Below are positions 1-6,672 of a stretch of 12,785 nt of DNA, piece after piece. The DNA is taken from the NCBI GenBank assembly GCA_903913345.1, contig CAIWLA010000436.1:1-12785 (forward strand), written 5' to 3'. The notes under the pieces were generated by a model. That model was not told the origin of the DNA. It worked only from the letters and a program-made list of their open reading frames with translations, and did no database searches. Each line of letters begins with the position of its first letter. Position 1 is the stretch's first letter. A program made the translations under genes and the position numbers. Source of the stretch: an uncultured Magnetococcales bacterium. GTDB taxonomy: Bacteria > Pseudomonadota > Magnetococcia > Magnetococcales > Magnetaquicoccaceae.

Positions 1-141
1 CCCACCCTGCCGGCCATCACACAAAACACCCTGAGTGAATGGTTAAAAAAACACATCCAGAACGAGGATGCCGATGTCATGGCGTGGATCCACGTCCTCA
101 ACATCCGAGCCAAACAGGATGCATCGGCCACACACAGGTAG
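1..141 (+). CDS. C-terminal fragment of a probable hemerythrin-domain protein
   Basis: Frame 1 is open from the first base to the TAG at 139-141 and gives 46 residues; the start lies outside the window. The stretch EWLKKHIQNED (residues 13-23) fits the last iron-binding helix of bacteriohemerythrins, where a His followed five residues later by an Asp (H-x4-D) ligates the di-iron centre. The preceding Trp-Leu pair is also usual in that helix. Hemerythrin domains bind O2 and often sit at the C-terminus of chemoreceptors or cyclic-di-GMP enzymes, or stand alone. The tail after the helix (about 23 residues) is longer than in single-domain bacteriohemerythrins, which would suit a larger protein. 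The family call rests on one short motif and is tentative. That the frame is coding is more secure than the family. Confidence 0.5.
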   Translation, partial: PTLPAITQNTLSEWLKKHIQNEDADVMAWIHVLNIRAKQDASATHR

Positions 142-341
142 GGACTGAGAGAATTTTCAAACCCGTTTTCTTTAATTGGGACGGCACTTCAAAGAATATT
201 GACGCCGTTGGCACCAGACATTATCATGCCCGCCTGTGGATGCCGGTGACAAGAGAGATGCGCAACAAAGCTGCCTTGACGGACGATGGCATCCTCGTCA
301 AACCAGGGATCAGATGACCACGATTAACCAGAGCGGCGAGA

Positions 342-764
342 ATGTCTACCCATTCCTTTATTCTTCTGTTGACGTTCCTGCTGACCATGCAAGCCGCACC
401 TGTTTTCTCTGACGCAGAGGATAAAGGCTTTGAAATGGCGTCATCACAGACCAATCTCACGGGCATCTGGACTGGCAAGTGGACAGGTTCTGTTTTTAGC
501 GGTGATGTATCTCTCTCCATAAACCAATCCAGTAGTAATATTTCAGGCACCCTGACGCTTGGGTTGGGTTGCTTCCCCAGTGGAGCGGTTTCTGGAACAA
601 TCAAAGGGAATTCGTTTCAGATGAAGGTGATCGGCCCGAATGATAGCGTGTTGCTCTATTCCGGTTCCCTGTTAAGTGAAAATGTAGCGTCTGGTTCATG
701 GTCCCAACAATCCGGCAAATGCCCTCTCCCAAATGGCAAATGGGCATTAAGCAGAAATCTTTAG
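342..764 (+). CDS. Small secreted beta-rich protein of unknown function
   Basis: A 140-residue protein that I do not recognise. It starts with a clear Sec signal peptide: a polar start, a hydrophobic core (residues 6-17) and a probable cleavage site near VFS-DA at residues 22-25. The mature part alternates Gly, Ser, Thr and hydrophobic residues in short strands, with repeated 'GxWxG' and 'SGTxxG' patterns (GIWTGKWTG, SGTLTLG, SGTIKG, SGSW). This suggests a small antiparallel beta-sandwich or lipocalin-like barrel in the periplasm. Two cysteines in the mature part (in GLGCFP and GKCPLP) could form a disulfide. The start is preceded by a weak purine-rich site (GGCGAG). It converges with the terC-like gene, with only 79 bases between the stops and no clear terminator. 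The coding call is supported by the signal peptide and the strand pattern; function is unknown. Confidence 0.7.
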   Translation: MSTHSFILLLTFLLTMQAAPVFSDAEDKGFEMASSQTNLTGIWTGKWTGSVFSGDVSLSINQSSSNISGTLTLGLGCFPSGAVSGTIKGNSFQMKVIGPNDSVLLYSGSLLSENVASGSWSQQSGKCPLPNGKWALSRNL

Positions 765-843
765 GATGGACCGACCTGGGCGGACTTGACGGTGCCTTTG
801 CCGGTGGTTTGAGGGGAACGGTGCGAAAGGCTTCAAGACAAGT

Positions 844-2130
844 CTAGCGGTTTTGTTCGCTGAGAGGTACCACAGGTTGCGCAAGGCAATCAATCCCCGA
901 AAGAAGTCCACCGTCAAGTCGCACCAATTGAGTATCACCGTATTGTACAAACGTGGGGGGCGAAAATCCAAGCGTTTTCCTGGCGGCGTTGTCATCACCC
1001 CAATCGATATGATCGCCACGCATTGTCCCAGAAATCGATCCGAATGAAGAGACCATGCGGATCGTGTTGTTTCCATGTCTGTAAAAGACAAATGAATATT
1101 TTTCTTTGCAATAATATCTATTAAGCTCGACAGGTTTTGGCATCCAGGTGACGGACACATAACTGAAAAGGGGCCATACCAATAATATCGACAGGGCGGC
1201 ACCGATCCATGGCCCGTAAACCGACAGTGCGACACGATCATTCCTGACCTGGGATCCAACGGGCATGGGACAGGCGATCAAGGCACTGGCAGTCTCGACA
1301 ATCTCGTCATCTGATATGGATAAAGGCACCTCTGGTTCAACGGATTGGGCGGAAACAACGACAACGGACCTTGCCGGGGCTTGCTCGATTTGAGCTGGCA
1401 GAGATTGGACAACCCTCCCCTTTGGTCTCAGTGCAGCCACAGCAGGCCGAGCTTCTTTCATAATGCGGCTCTCGATCAGCACGAACACGGTCACCAGGAT
1501 CGGAACCACGACTGTCAACGCCGGTGACTGCTGGTTGACCCAGTCGGCGATCATCGGATCGGAAATGACCATCTCTCCGGCGACCCAGCCAAGCATCACA
1601 CCGCCACCGTCAATCAGCAGTGGATAGCGTTTCAACAAGGCACCAACAAACAGGCTCCCGAACATCAGTAACGGCACACTCATCAACAAACCCAAAACCA
1701 AAAACAAGAGACTGCCTTGGGTGATCGCTGCCAGTCCGAGCACATTGTCTACACTCATGACAACATCGGCGACGATGATCGTGCCGATGGCCGACCACAG
1801 GCCTGTGTTACGCCCCTCTGTCTCCTCGATGGATGTCGTCTTTTCGTCTTCCTCGATAATCAGCTTGATGGCAATAACGATCAACACGATGCCACCGACC
1901 AACTTGAGCAGCGGAATGAGCAACAACAAGCTCGCCACAGCAGTCAGCAGAATGCGGAGCGCAATGGCACCAGTGGTTCCGATCCACATGGCACGCCGCA
2001 TCTGTGCCGGCGGTAGTGTACGGCAGGCCAGTGCGATCACCACGGCGTTGTCCCCACTCAGAAGCACATCGAGGAGAAACACCTCCAGCGTTAGAGTCAG
2101 GTAGTGGAAAATGTTGTCAAAGCCTGTCAC
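844..2130 (-). CDS. TerC-family integral membrane protein with C-terminal extension
   Basis: A TerC/YjbE/YkoY-type transporter. The family is tied to tellurite resistance and to export of metal ions, chiefly Mn(II). The core (about residues 1-223) has seven likely membrane helices and the two hallmark acidic sites LLDVLLSGDNAVV (near residue 27) and DVVMSVDNVL (near residue 128). I prefer the GTG at 2128-2130 because GAGG lies six bases upstream and the protein then begins a few residues before helix 1, as in relatives. An in-frame ATG at 2176-2178 adds 16 residues and has only a closely spaced GGAG. After the last core helix comes a Pro/Val/Ala-rich linker (about 225-295), an extra hydrophobic segment (about 305-327) and a terminal domain with two cysteines (341 and 415). 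This extension is unusual for the family. The gene lies 132 bases downstream of hflC on the same strand and may be co-transcribed. Confidence 0.88.
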   Translation of the reverse strand: MTGFDNIFHYLTLTLEVFLLDVLLSGDNAVVIALACRTLPPAQMRRAMWIGTTGAIALRILLTAVASLLLLIPLLKLVGGIVLIVIAIKLIIEEDEKTTSIEETEGRNTGLWSAIGTIIVADVVMSVDNVLGLAAITQGSLLFLVLGLLMSVPLLMFGSLFVGALLKRYPLLIDGGGVMLGWVAGEMVISDPMIADWVNQQSPALTVVVPILVTVFVLIESRIMKEARPAVAALRPKGRVVQSLPAQIEQAPARSVVVVSAQSVEPEVPLSISDDEIVETASALIACPMPVGSQVRNDRVALSVYGPWIGAALSILLVWPLFSYVSVTWMPKPVELNRYYCKEKYSFVFYRHGNNTIRMVSSFGSISGTMRGDHIDWGDDNAARKTLGFSPPTFVQYGDTQLVRLDGGLLSGIDCLAQPVVPLSEQNR

Positions 2131-2262
2131 GGTTACCTCGTTGTGAAACGCATCCAAAAATGCCAGACAAGCCAGCATAAACTCCGGTGGTCACGACTTG
2201 GCACAGTACGGCTCCAATCAGCAGGTGGCGCACAGCGAACCGATTCCGCTCCATCCCCGCCA

Positions 2263-3144
2263 TCAGCGGGCGAACAATATGCTGGGACCAGTTTTGAAAT
2301 CACGCAAGAATTCAGTATCAGGTGATAGCACAATCGTCGGCCCAGCCTCCGCCAACGCCTGTCGGTAGGTCTGTAATGAACGGTACAATTTATAGAACGG
2401 TGGATCTTTGTCGAATGCGCCAGAGAGAATCTGGTTGGCCTCGGCATCGGCCTGTCCGCGGGTTATCTTGGCCTGTCCCTGTGCTTCGGACAGGATCACG
2501 GTGCGCTCGCGGTCGGCTTTTGCCTGGATCTGCTGTGCCCACTCAAAGCCCTGTGCGCGTAATTCTTTGGCCTCGCGCTGACGCTCCGATTTCATCCGGT
2601 CATAGATGGCCTGACTGGTTTCCAAGGGCAAATCCATCCGGTGAAAACGGACCTCCACGATCTCAATGCCAATATCCTTGGCTTTTTCGGCCACTTCCTT
2701 CTGAATGTGCTCGACAATGCGCGGACGATCTTCCGACAGCAGCGAACGCAGCATGACTTGGCCCAGTTCGCGACGCAATGATGAACTCACCAATTGCGTG
2801 AGTTGCAGCCCCGCCTGCTCCTGTGTGCGCACTGCCTGGTAGAAACGCAAGGGGTAGGCAATGCGGAAACGGGTGTAGGTTTGTACCTCAATGCGCTTTT
2901 GATCACCCAAGATGACCTGCTCGGTCGGCAGTTCCAAAGTGAGCAGACGGGTGTCGTAGTAGAGGATCGAATCGATCAGCGGCAGCTTGACTTTCAGCCC
3001 CGGTTCGTTCACAGGACTGATCGGCGCACCGAGGCGAATGATCAATGCCTGCTGTGTTTCAGTCACGGTATAGAGGGTGGCCGATAGCAGCCAAAGCAGG
3101 AAAAATGCGACGAAAGCAAGGGTGATGCGCCATTTGGAACTCAT
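2263..3144 (-). CDS. hflC: HflC, SPFH/prohibitin-like regulator of FtsH
   Basis: 293 residues, somewhat shorter than the E. coli protein (334). There is one N-terminal membrane segment (about 7-27) followed by an SPFH/band 7 domain that opens with the typical TETQQALIIRLGAP. A charged, Ala/Glu/Gln/Arg-rich helical region (about 190-245, e.g. SERQREAKELRAQGFE) follows, and the protein ends in the HflC-type tail LSPDTEFLRDF. HflC pairs with HflK in a large periplasm-facing cage on the inner membrane that surrounds FtsH and limits its access to membrane substrates. The start ATG overlaps the TGA of hflK (ATGA, 3141-3144), which implies translational coupling, and GGGGACGGG lies just upstream. 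Confidence is high from the domain order and the partner gene. Confidence 0.95.
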   Translation of the reverse strand: MSSKWRITLAFVAFFLLWLLSATLYTVTETQQALIIRLGAPISPVNEPGLKVKLPLIDSILYYDTRLLTLELPTEQVILGDQKRIEVQTYTRFRIAYPLRFYQAVRTQEQAGLQLTQLVSSSLRRELGQVMLRSLLSEDRPRIVEHIQKEVAEKAKDIGIEIVEVRFHRMDLPLETSQAIYDRMKSERQREAKELRAQGFEWAQQIQAKADRERTVILSEAQGQAKITRGQADAEANQILSGAFDKDPPFYKLYRSLQTYRQALAEAGPTIVLSPDTEFLRDFKTGPSILFAR

Positions 3145-4193
3145 TTTCCCGTCCCCCTGGCTTCCGGTTTGTCTTTTTCTGCCAGCGGCATGTAGGGGAC
3201 AATGCCGGACATGCCCTTACCCGATGTATCGATGATGACCTTGGTCGCCTTTTTCAGAAGCTCGTCCGTGCTTTCGAGATAAAGCCTCCATGCCGTTACC
3301 TCCTTGGCCTTGACGTAGCTTGCATAGACCGACAGGAAGCCCTTGGCGTCCCCTTCGGCCAGGTTTACCGCCTGTGATTTGTAGGCCTCGGCCTCTTGCA
3401 CAATGTGTGACGCCTCACCACGAGCACGCGGAATGATGTCGTTGGCATACGCCTCGGCCTCATTGCGGGCGCGTTCCTGGTCGGCTCGGGCGCGCTGCAC
3501 ATCGTTGAAGGCATCAATGACCGTGCCGGGCGGATCCACACGCTGCAACTGCACCTGGGTAATCAAAATGCCGGAATCGGTCTTGTCGAGCAATGATTGC
3601 AGCAAGTCGCGCGTCTGGTCCGTGATCTGTTGTCGTTTGTCTGACATGGCGGCCTGAATGGGGGTACGACCAATCACCTCACGCAACGCACTTTCAGCCA
3701 CAATCTTTATCGCCGCTTCGGGGTTATCCACTTTGAACAGGAATTTGCCACTATCCTTGATCCGCCAGAATACCGCACATTCGCCTTCCAGAATATTCTC
3801 GTCACCGGTCAGCATTTGCCGTCCGTGCGGGCCATCGACACCACCTGACAAAGCGATAGGCCCGCTGCCAAGTTGCAACTGATTGACCTGTGTAACCTTG
3901 GGCAGCAGCACTGTTTCAAAAGGGTACGGCAGGTGGTAGTGAAGGCCTGGTTCGCTGGTTTCCACCCACTGACCGAAACGCAAGACCACGCCTTGCTCGT
4001 CCGGTTGCACCTTGTAGATACCGGCACTTATCCAGGCGATGGTCAGCAGGCCAACCATCAAAAGCAGGCCCTTGCCGCGCAGTCCAAGCAACTGGGTGTA
4101 GTAGTTGAACCATTGCATCAGTTCCGCAGACCTTGAACCCATGTTGTGATCAATCGGCGGATTCGGGTGATCTTCGAGAGAGTTTGACGACAT
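3141..4193 (-). CDS. hflK: HflK, SPFH/prohibitin-like regulator of FtsH
   Basis: 350 residues. A cytoplasmic N-terminal stretch of about 40 residues precedes one membrane helix (about 42-60). The SPFH domain then starts with VQPDEQGVVLRFGQWVET and SEPGLHYHLPYPFE, a signature of HflK. A helical, Ala/Arg/Glu-rich region (RARADQERARNEAEAYAND) follows and forms the cage wall in known structures. The Gly-rich N-terminal segment of enterobacterial HflK is absent and the protein is shorter than the E. coli one (419). It acts with HflC to modulate FtsH proteolysis of membrane proteins. The ATG has a modest GGA about ten bases upstream. It follows the nitroreductase on the same strand with a 118-base gap that shows no obvious terminator, so it could be read from either its own or an upstream promoter. 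Confidence 0.95.
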   Translation of the reverse strand: MSSNSLEDHPNPPIDHNMGSRSAELMQWFNYYTQLLGLRGKGLLLMVGLLTIAWISAGIYKVQPDEQGVVLRFGQWVETSEPGLHYHLPYPFETVLLPKVTQVNQLQLGSGPIALSGGVDGPHGRQMLTGDENILEGECAVFWRIKDSGKFLFKVDNPEAAIKIVAESALREVIGRTPIQAAMSDKRQQITDQTRDLLQSLLDKTDSGILITQVQLQRVDPPGTVIDAFNDVQRARADQERARNEAEAYANDIIPRARGEASHIVQEAEAYKSQAVNLAEGDAKGFLSVYASYVKAKEVTAWRLYLESTDELLKKATKVIIDTSGKGMSGIVPYMPLAEKDKPEARGTGK

Positions 4194-4311
4194 CGGTATA
4201 AGTTCCAGTGACGCTCAGAGACAGAATCCTGCGACGACAGTGATGCCATGGCGGCGAACGGGGCGGACCAGCATGGTGCCACCGGCCCAGGATGTTGGGT
4301 GAACCGCCCCC

Positions 4312-4893
4312 CTACAAGGGTTTTCCCCATACGTCGACAAAGGCGATCTCCTCCAGAGGCTTGCGTTGCCTCGGTGCCAACTCCCGCTCGCGCAATGACG
4401 CATCCAGCAGATCGGGTGATCCGGGATAGCCCAATGCCAGGACCGTGACCAGCTCGAAGAGGTCATCCAGGGTGTACAGCGCACGCACCGCATCGGGGTC
4501 GTACCCCGCCATCGGATGCACCGCCAGTCCCATGGCCGTGGCCTGGATGGTCAATTGGGCATTGGCCGCGCCCACGTCATGCCATGCCCAGCGATTGGGC
4601 TTGCCGTTGTGATCGTGGAGCGTGCGGGCCAACGATACCAGCAGCACGGGCGCATTCTTGGCCCACACCTGGTTGACATCCATCAGACAGCCCAGCAGGC
4701 GGCTGAAGCCCTCCCCCTCCTCCCGAAAGGCCACGATATAACGCCATGGCTGGGTATTGTAGGCCGATGGTGCCCAGCGGGCCGCCTCCAGCAGCGTTCT
4801 CACCACCCCTCGATCCACCGGACGGGAAGCAAATGATCGCGGAGACCAACGCTGACGGATCAGCTCATGGAGGGAAGGATCGGGTGTGGTCAT
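4312..4893 (-). CDS. Nitroreductase family FMN-dependent oxidoreductase
   Basis: 193 residues, a normal length for the single-domain nitroreductase family, which uses FMN and NAD(P)H to reduce nitro groups, quinones or other acceptors in the cytoplasm. FMN-binding signatures are in the expected order: RQRWSPRSF (about 14-22) for the phosphate, ARWAPSAYNTQPWRYIVA (about 38-55) for the isoalloxazine ring, and TAMGLAVHPMAGYD (about 138-151) near the C-terminal FMN contacts. The start ATG has AAGGGAG at a normal distance. The gene is divergent from the H-NS-like gene, with 277 bases between starts, and leads the minus-strand series toward hflK. The physiological substrate cannot be deduced. Confidence 0.9.
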   Translation of the reverse strand: MTTPDPSLHELIRQRWSPRSFASRPVDRGVVRTLLEAARWAPSAYNTQPWRYIVAFREEGEGFSRLLGCLMDVNQVWAKNAPVLLVSLARTLHDHNGKPNRWAWHDVGAANAQLTIQATAMGLAVHPMAGYDPDAVRALYTLDDLFELVTVLALGYPGSPDLLDASLRERELAPRQRKPLEEIAFVDVWGKPL

Positions 4894-5170
4894 GGCGCAT
4901 GGCTCCCTTGGTGGCGACGAGACAGGGGTGAATGGTAGACCACAGTCGGCATCGGGTCAACCCTGGTCAATCCACCGAAGGGCGGCGAAAGTTTTTTCTG
5001 GTGTGCTTGTTTCACGTCCACTTCGTCGATTCCGTGGGCGATTTGAGACCGGAATGGATAAAAATGACGAAAAAGCCATCAGGATGATGGTTCCGTTCCT
5101 TTAATTGACTTTGGAATGGTGATATATTGTCGCTCATGTTCATTCCCATCATCTAAAAAGGATTACCACC
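4894..5170. other. Divergent intergenic region between nitroreductase and H-NS genes
   Basis: This gap must carry promoters for both divergent genes. The part next to the H-NS gene is locally AT-rich: TTGACT at 5105-5110 and TATATT at 5123-5128 resemble promoter hexamers, but the 12-base spacer is too short for a standard sigma-70 promoter, so no site is assigned. The ribosome binding site AAGGAT lies just ahead of the ATG at 5171. I see no convincing gene here. Confidence 0.4.
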
Positions 5171-5572
5171 ATGGCTAAAGAGAAAAAGGCAGAACACGTC
5201 CAGGATGTCAAACCCGCCGTGACGGGTTATCAAGAAGCCCTATCGGCCATCGCCGAGTTGCAATTGGATGAGATGGTAAGCCTGAAGGCTGACCTGGAAA
5301 ACTGGATCGGACAGAAGCAAAAAGAGCAGAAGAAGGAGCTTTATGCAAAAATGTTCGAGATGGCGAAGGCCGCTGGCTTCTCCTCCGTTGAAGAGTTCAT
5401 TGCATCTCAAAGGGGTGGCCGGGCTACCAGGAGCGATAAAGGCGTGAAAATGCCGCCAAAGTACCAGAACAAAGACAAGACAAAAACATGGTCCGGGAAA
5501 GGCCGTAAGCCGGACTGGGTTCTTCAGCACCTCGCAGCGGGCGGTAAAATTGAGGCCCTGGAGATCAAATAG
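5171..5572 (+). CDS. H-NS family nucleoid-associated DNA-binding protein
   Basis: 133 residues, the usual size for H-NS/MvaT-like silencers of AT-rich or foreign DNA. Residues 15-75 form the charged helical oligomerisation region (QLDEMVSLKADLENWIGQKQ and onward). A basic linker (80-96) follows, then the C-terminal DNA-binding domain with KYQNKDKTKTWSGKGRKPDWV at about 97-117. The K-G-R at 110-112 sits where H-NS inserts its Q/R-G-R hook into the minor groove, and the Trp residues 107 and 116 are the conserved ones. AAGGAT precedes the ATG. The last codons and the stop lie inside a long palindrome (5552-5586). The next gene encodes a phage-type repressor, so two regulators are adjacent; this is common near acquired DNA, but no prophage structural gene is present here. 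Confidence 0.93.
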   Translation: MAKEKKAEHVQDVKPAVTGYQEALSAIAELQLDEMVSLKADLENWIGQKQKEQKKELYAKMFEMAKAAGFSSVEEFIASQRGGRATRSDKGVKMPPKYQNKDKTKTWSGKGRKPDWVLQHLAAGGKIEALEIK

Positions 5573-5586
5573 ATCTCCAGGGCCTC
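5552..5586 (+). terminator. Perfect 15-bp-stem palindrome over the H-NS stop codon
   Basis: The arms 5552-5566 and 5572-5586 are exact reverse complements (gaggccctggagatc and its complement) around a 5-base loop, aaata. The left arm encodes the last five residues before the final Lys, and the TAG stop is split between loop and right arm. There is no U-run after the stem, so it is not a classical intrinsic terminator. It may stabilise the 3' end of the mRNA, attenuate read-through into the repressor gene, or act with Rho. The structure is certain; the role is inferred. Confidence 0.55.
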
Positions 5587-5677
5587 CCCGATTGCTGGCC
5601 TCGTTGAGAACCAATGATGAGGCAGCACACGGGGAATGGAATACCATCGCAACAGACTAAAACGAGGACAAAATGCC

Positions 5678-6349
5678 ATGAATTTCGGAGAACGCATTCA
5701 GACCGCCCGCAAGCAGGCCAAGCTTACCCAAAAAGAGTTGGCAGCGCGAGTGGGTATCAGCCAAACCGCCGTCCACAAATTGGAGTGTGGAAGATCCAAA
5801 TCTTCCCGCCGAGCAGTCACCATTGCCCTGACGTGTGGTGTGGATCCCATCTGGCTGGATACCGGACGAGGAGAAATGTCTCTCATCGGGTCAACGCCAG
5901 GCATGACACGAGACGAGCTTGCCAAAGCCGCTGGAGAGGGAGAACTCCATCGGGCACCGCTGTTCGCCCGCCTCCCCCTCATCTCCTGGGAAGACGCCAG
6001 CCAGTCGTGTGAGGAACCCGATGAATCTTTCCATCCCACAGCATTGGCATGGCTTCCCGTCGCCCCCAGGTCCAGCGAACAGACGTTCGCCTTGCGCGTC
6101 CCGGACGACTCGATGGTGCCGGAGTTCCGCGAAGGAGAAATGATTTTTGTTGATCCGACACGCCCAGGCCAACACAACCAATTCATCGTCGCCCGCATGG
6201 AAAACGATGCCATGGCCACGTTCAAACAGTTGATGGTCGTCGGAAACAAAACCTACCTGAAGCCCTTGAATTCCCGCTACCCGTTGATCAACGTTCAGGA
6301 TTCCATCAAGGTATGCGGCGTTGTTGTCGGAAAATACAAAGAATATTAA
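5678..6349 (+). CDS. XRE/S24 (LexA/CI-like) transcriptional repressor
   Basis: 223 residues. An N-terminal XRE helix-turn-helix (about 4-62, with LTQKELAARVGISQTAVHKLE) is joined by a linker to a C-terminal S24 peptidase-like domain. The predicted Ser-Lys dyad is Ser145 (in PDDSMVPEF) and Lys183 (in MATFKQL), 38 apart, as in LexA and UmuD. Such proteins repress by dimeric operator binding and are inactivated by RecA-stimulated self-cleavage. The usual cleavage region, here PLISWEDASQ (100-109), has Ala-Ser where relatives have Ala-Gly. I start at the ATG at 5678 because the HTH domain begins there and GAGGAC lies about ten bases upstream; an in-frame ATG at 5636 would add 14 unlike residues. 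It may be a stand-alone regulator or a relic of a prophage or integrative element. Confidence 0.9.
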   Translation: MNFGERIQTARKQAKLTQKELAARVGISQTAVHKLECGRSKSSRRAVTIALTCGVDPIWLDTGRGEMSLIGSTPGMTRDELAKAAGEGELHRAPLFARLPLISWEDASQSCEEPDESFHPTALAWLPVAPRSSEQTFALRVPDDSMVPEFREGEMIFVDPTRPGQHNQFIVARMENDAMATFKQLMVVGNKTYLKPLNSRYPLINVQDSIKVCGVVVGKYKEY

Positions 6350-6466
6350 AAAATCAAGCCAGTCTTGATGATGCTGCATCCCTGAGATTTCCAGGAGGTG
6401 ACATCACGGCAAGGTCAGGACAAGACCGTGTTTGACAGATCTCACGACCCAACATTTTAAACAATG

Positions 6467-6495
6467 ACGGTCATCCTGTGGATGGCCGTTTTTTT
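6467..6495 (+). terminator. Rho-independent terminator after the S24 repressor
   Basis: The 10-base stem acggtcatcc / ggatggccgt has one G-U pair and a 3-base loop (tgt), and runs straight into seven Ts at 6489-6495. This is a textbook intrinsic terminator for transcripts coming from the H-NS/repressor side. Confidence 0.88.
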
Positions 6496-6505
6496 GCCAA
6501 CAATC

Positions 6506-6528
6506 AAACAATTATCCGATTGTTTTTT
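6506..6528 (+). terminator. Second AT-rich hairpin with T-run
   Basis: The arms aaacaat (6506-6512) and attgttt (6519-6525) pair perfectly around a 6-base loop and are followed by more Ts. The stem is weak in GC, so it may be a backup terminator, or simply an inverted repeat that serves as a protein binding site upstream of the OmpA-like gene. Confidence 0.4.
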
Positions 6529-6582
6529 ATTCAAAAAACGAAAAAAAGACGGCATCGGCAGTCCGCCAACCGAAAAGAATGA

Positions 6583-6612
6583 TTTACAAGCTGTGCCTTT
6601 ATGGTTTACATT
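6583..6612 (+). promoter_or_regulatory. Candidate sigma-70 promoter for the OmpA-like gene
   Basis: TTTACA (6583-6588, five of six matches to the -35 consensus) is followed by an 18-base spacer and TACATT (6607-6612, four of six matches to the -10). Transcription would start near 6619 and leave a leader of about 54 bases before the ATG at 6673. Assigned by eye only. Confidence 0.35.
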
Positions 6613-6672
6613 GGCGGGTGGGGGTCGTTTTTGTCCTCGGTCAACTCGTCAAAAGAAGGAATCGTAACCATA

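Larger units (their letters stand above)
6350..6672. other. Intergenic region with terminators and a candidate promoter
   Basis: Between the repressor and the OmpA-like gene I see no credible gene. The stretch holds a strong intrinsic terminator (6467-6495), a second AT-rich hairpin (6506-6528), and a plausible promoter (6583-6612) for the OmpA-like gene. Several A- and T-runs (about 6521-6547) make the middle locally AT-rich and possibly curved, which could attract H-NS. The first 110 bases after the repressor stop carry nothing that I can name. Confidence 0.5.

Noticed and set aside
142-341. Possible small gene or transposase remnant between the first two genes
   Set aside because: Open frames exist on both strands but the translations have no convincing motif, start site or homology that I can see.
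747-1259. Minus-strand frame of 170 residues overlapping the end of the TerC gene
   Set aside because: It overlaps the TerC C-terminal domain in another frame and shows no recognisable composition or motif; the TerC frame is continuous through it.
2256-2270. cccgc-catca-gcggg hairpin at the hflC stop as a terminator
   Set aside because: The stem is only five pairs and there is no T-run on the minus strand after it.
5105-5128. TTGACT and TATATT as a promoter for the H-NS gene
   Set aside because: The spacer is only 12 bases, too short for sigma-70; shifting the -10 gives 14 at best.
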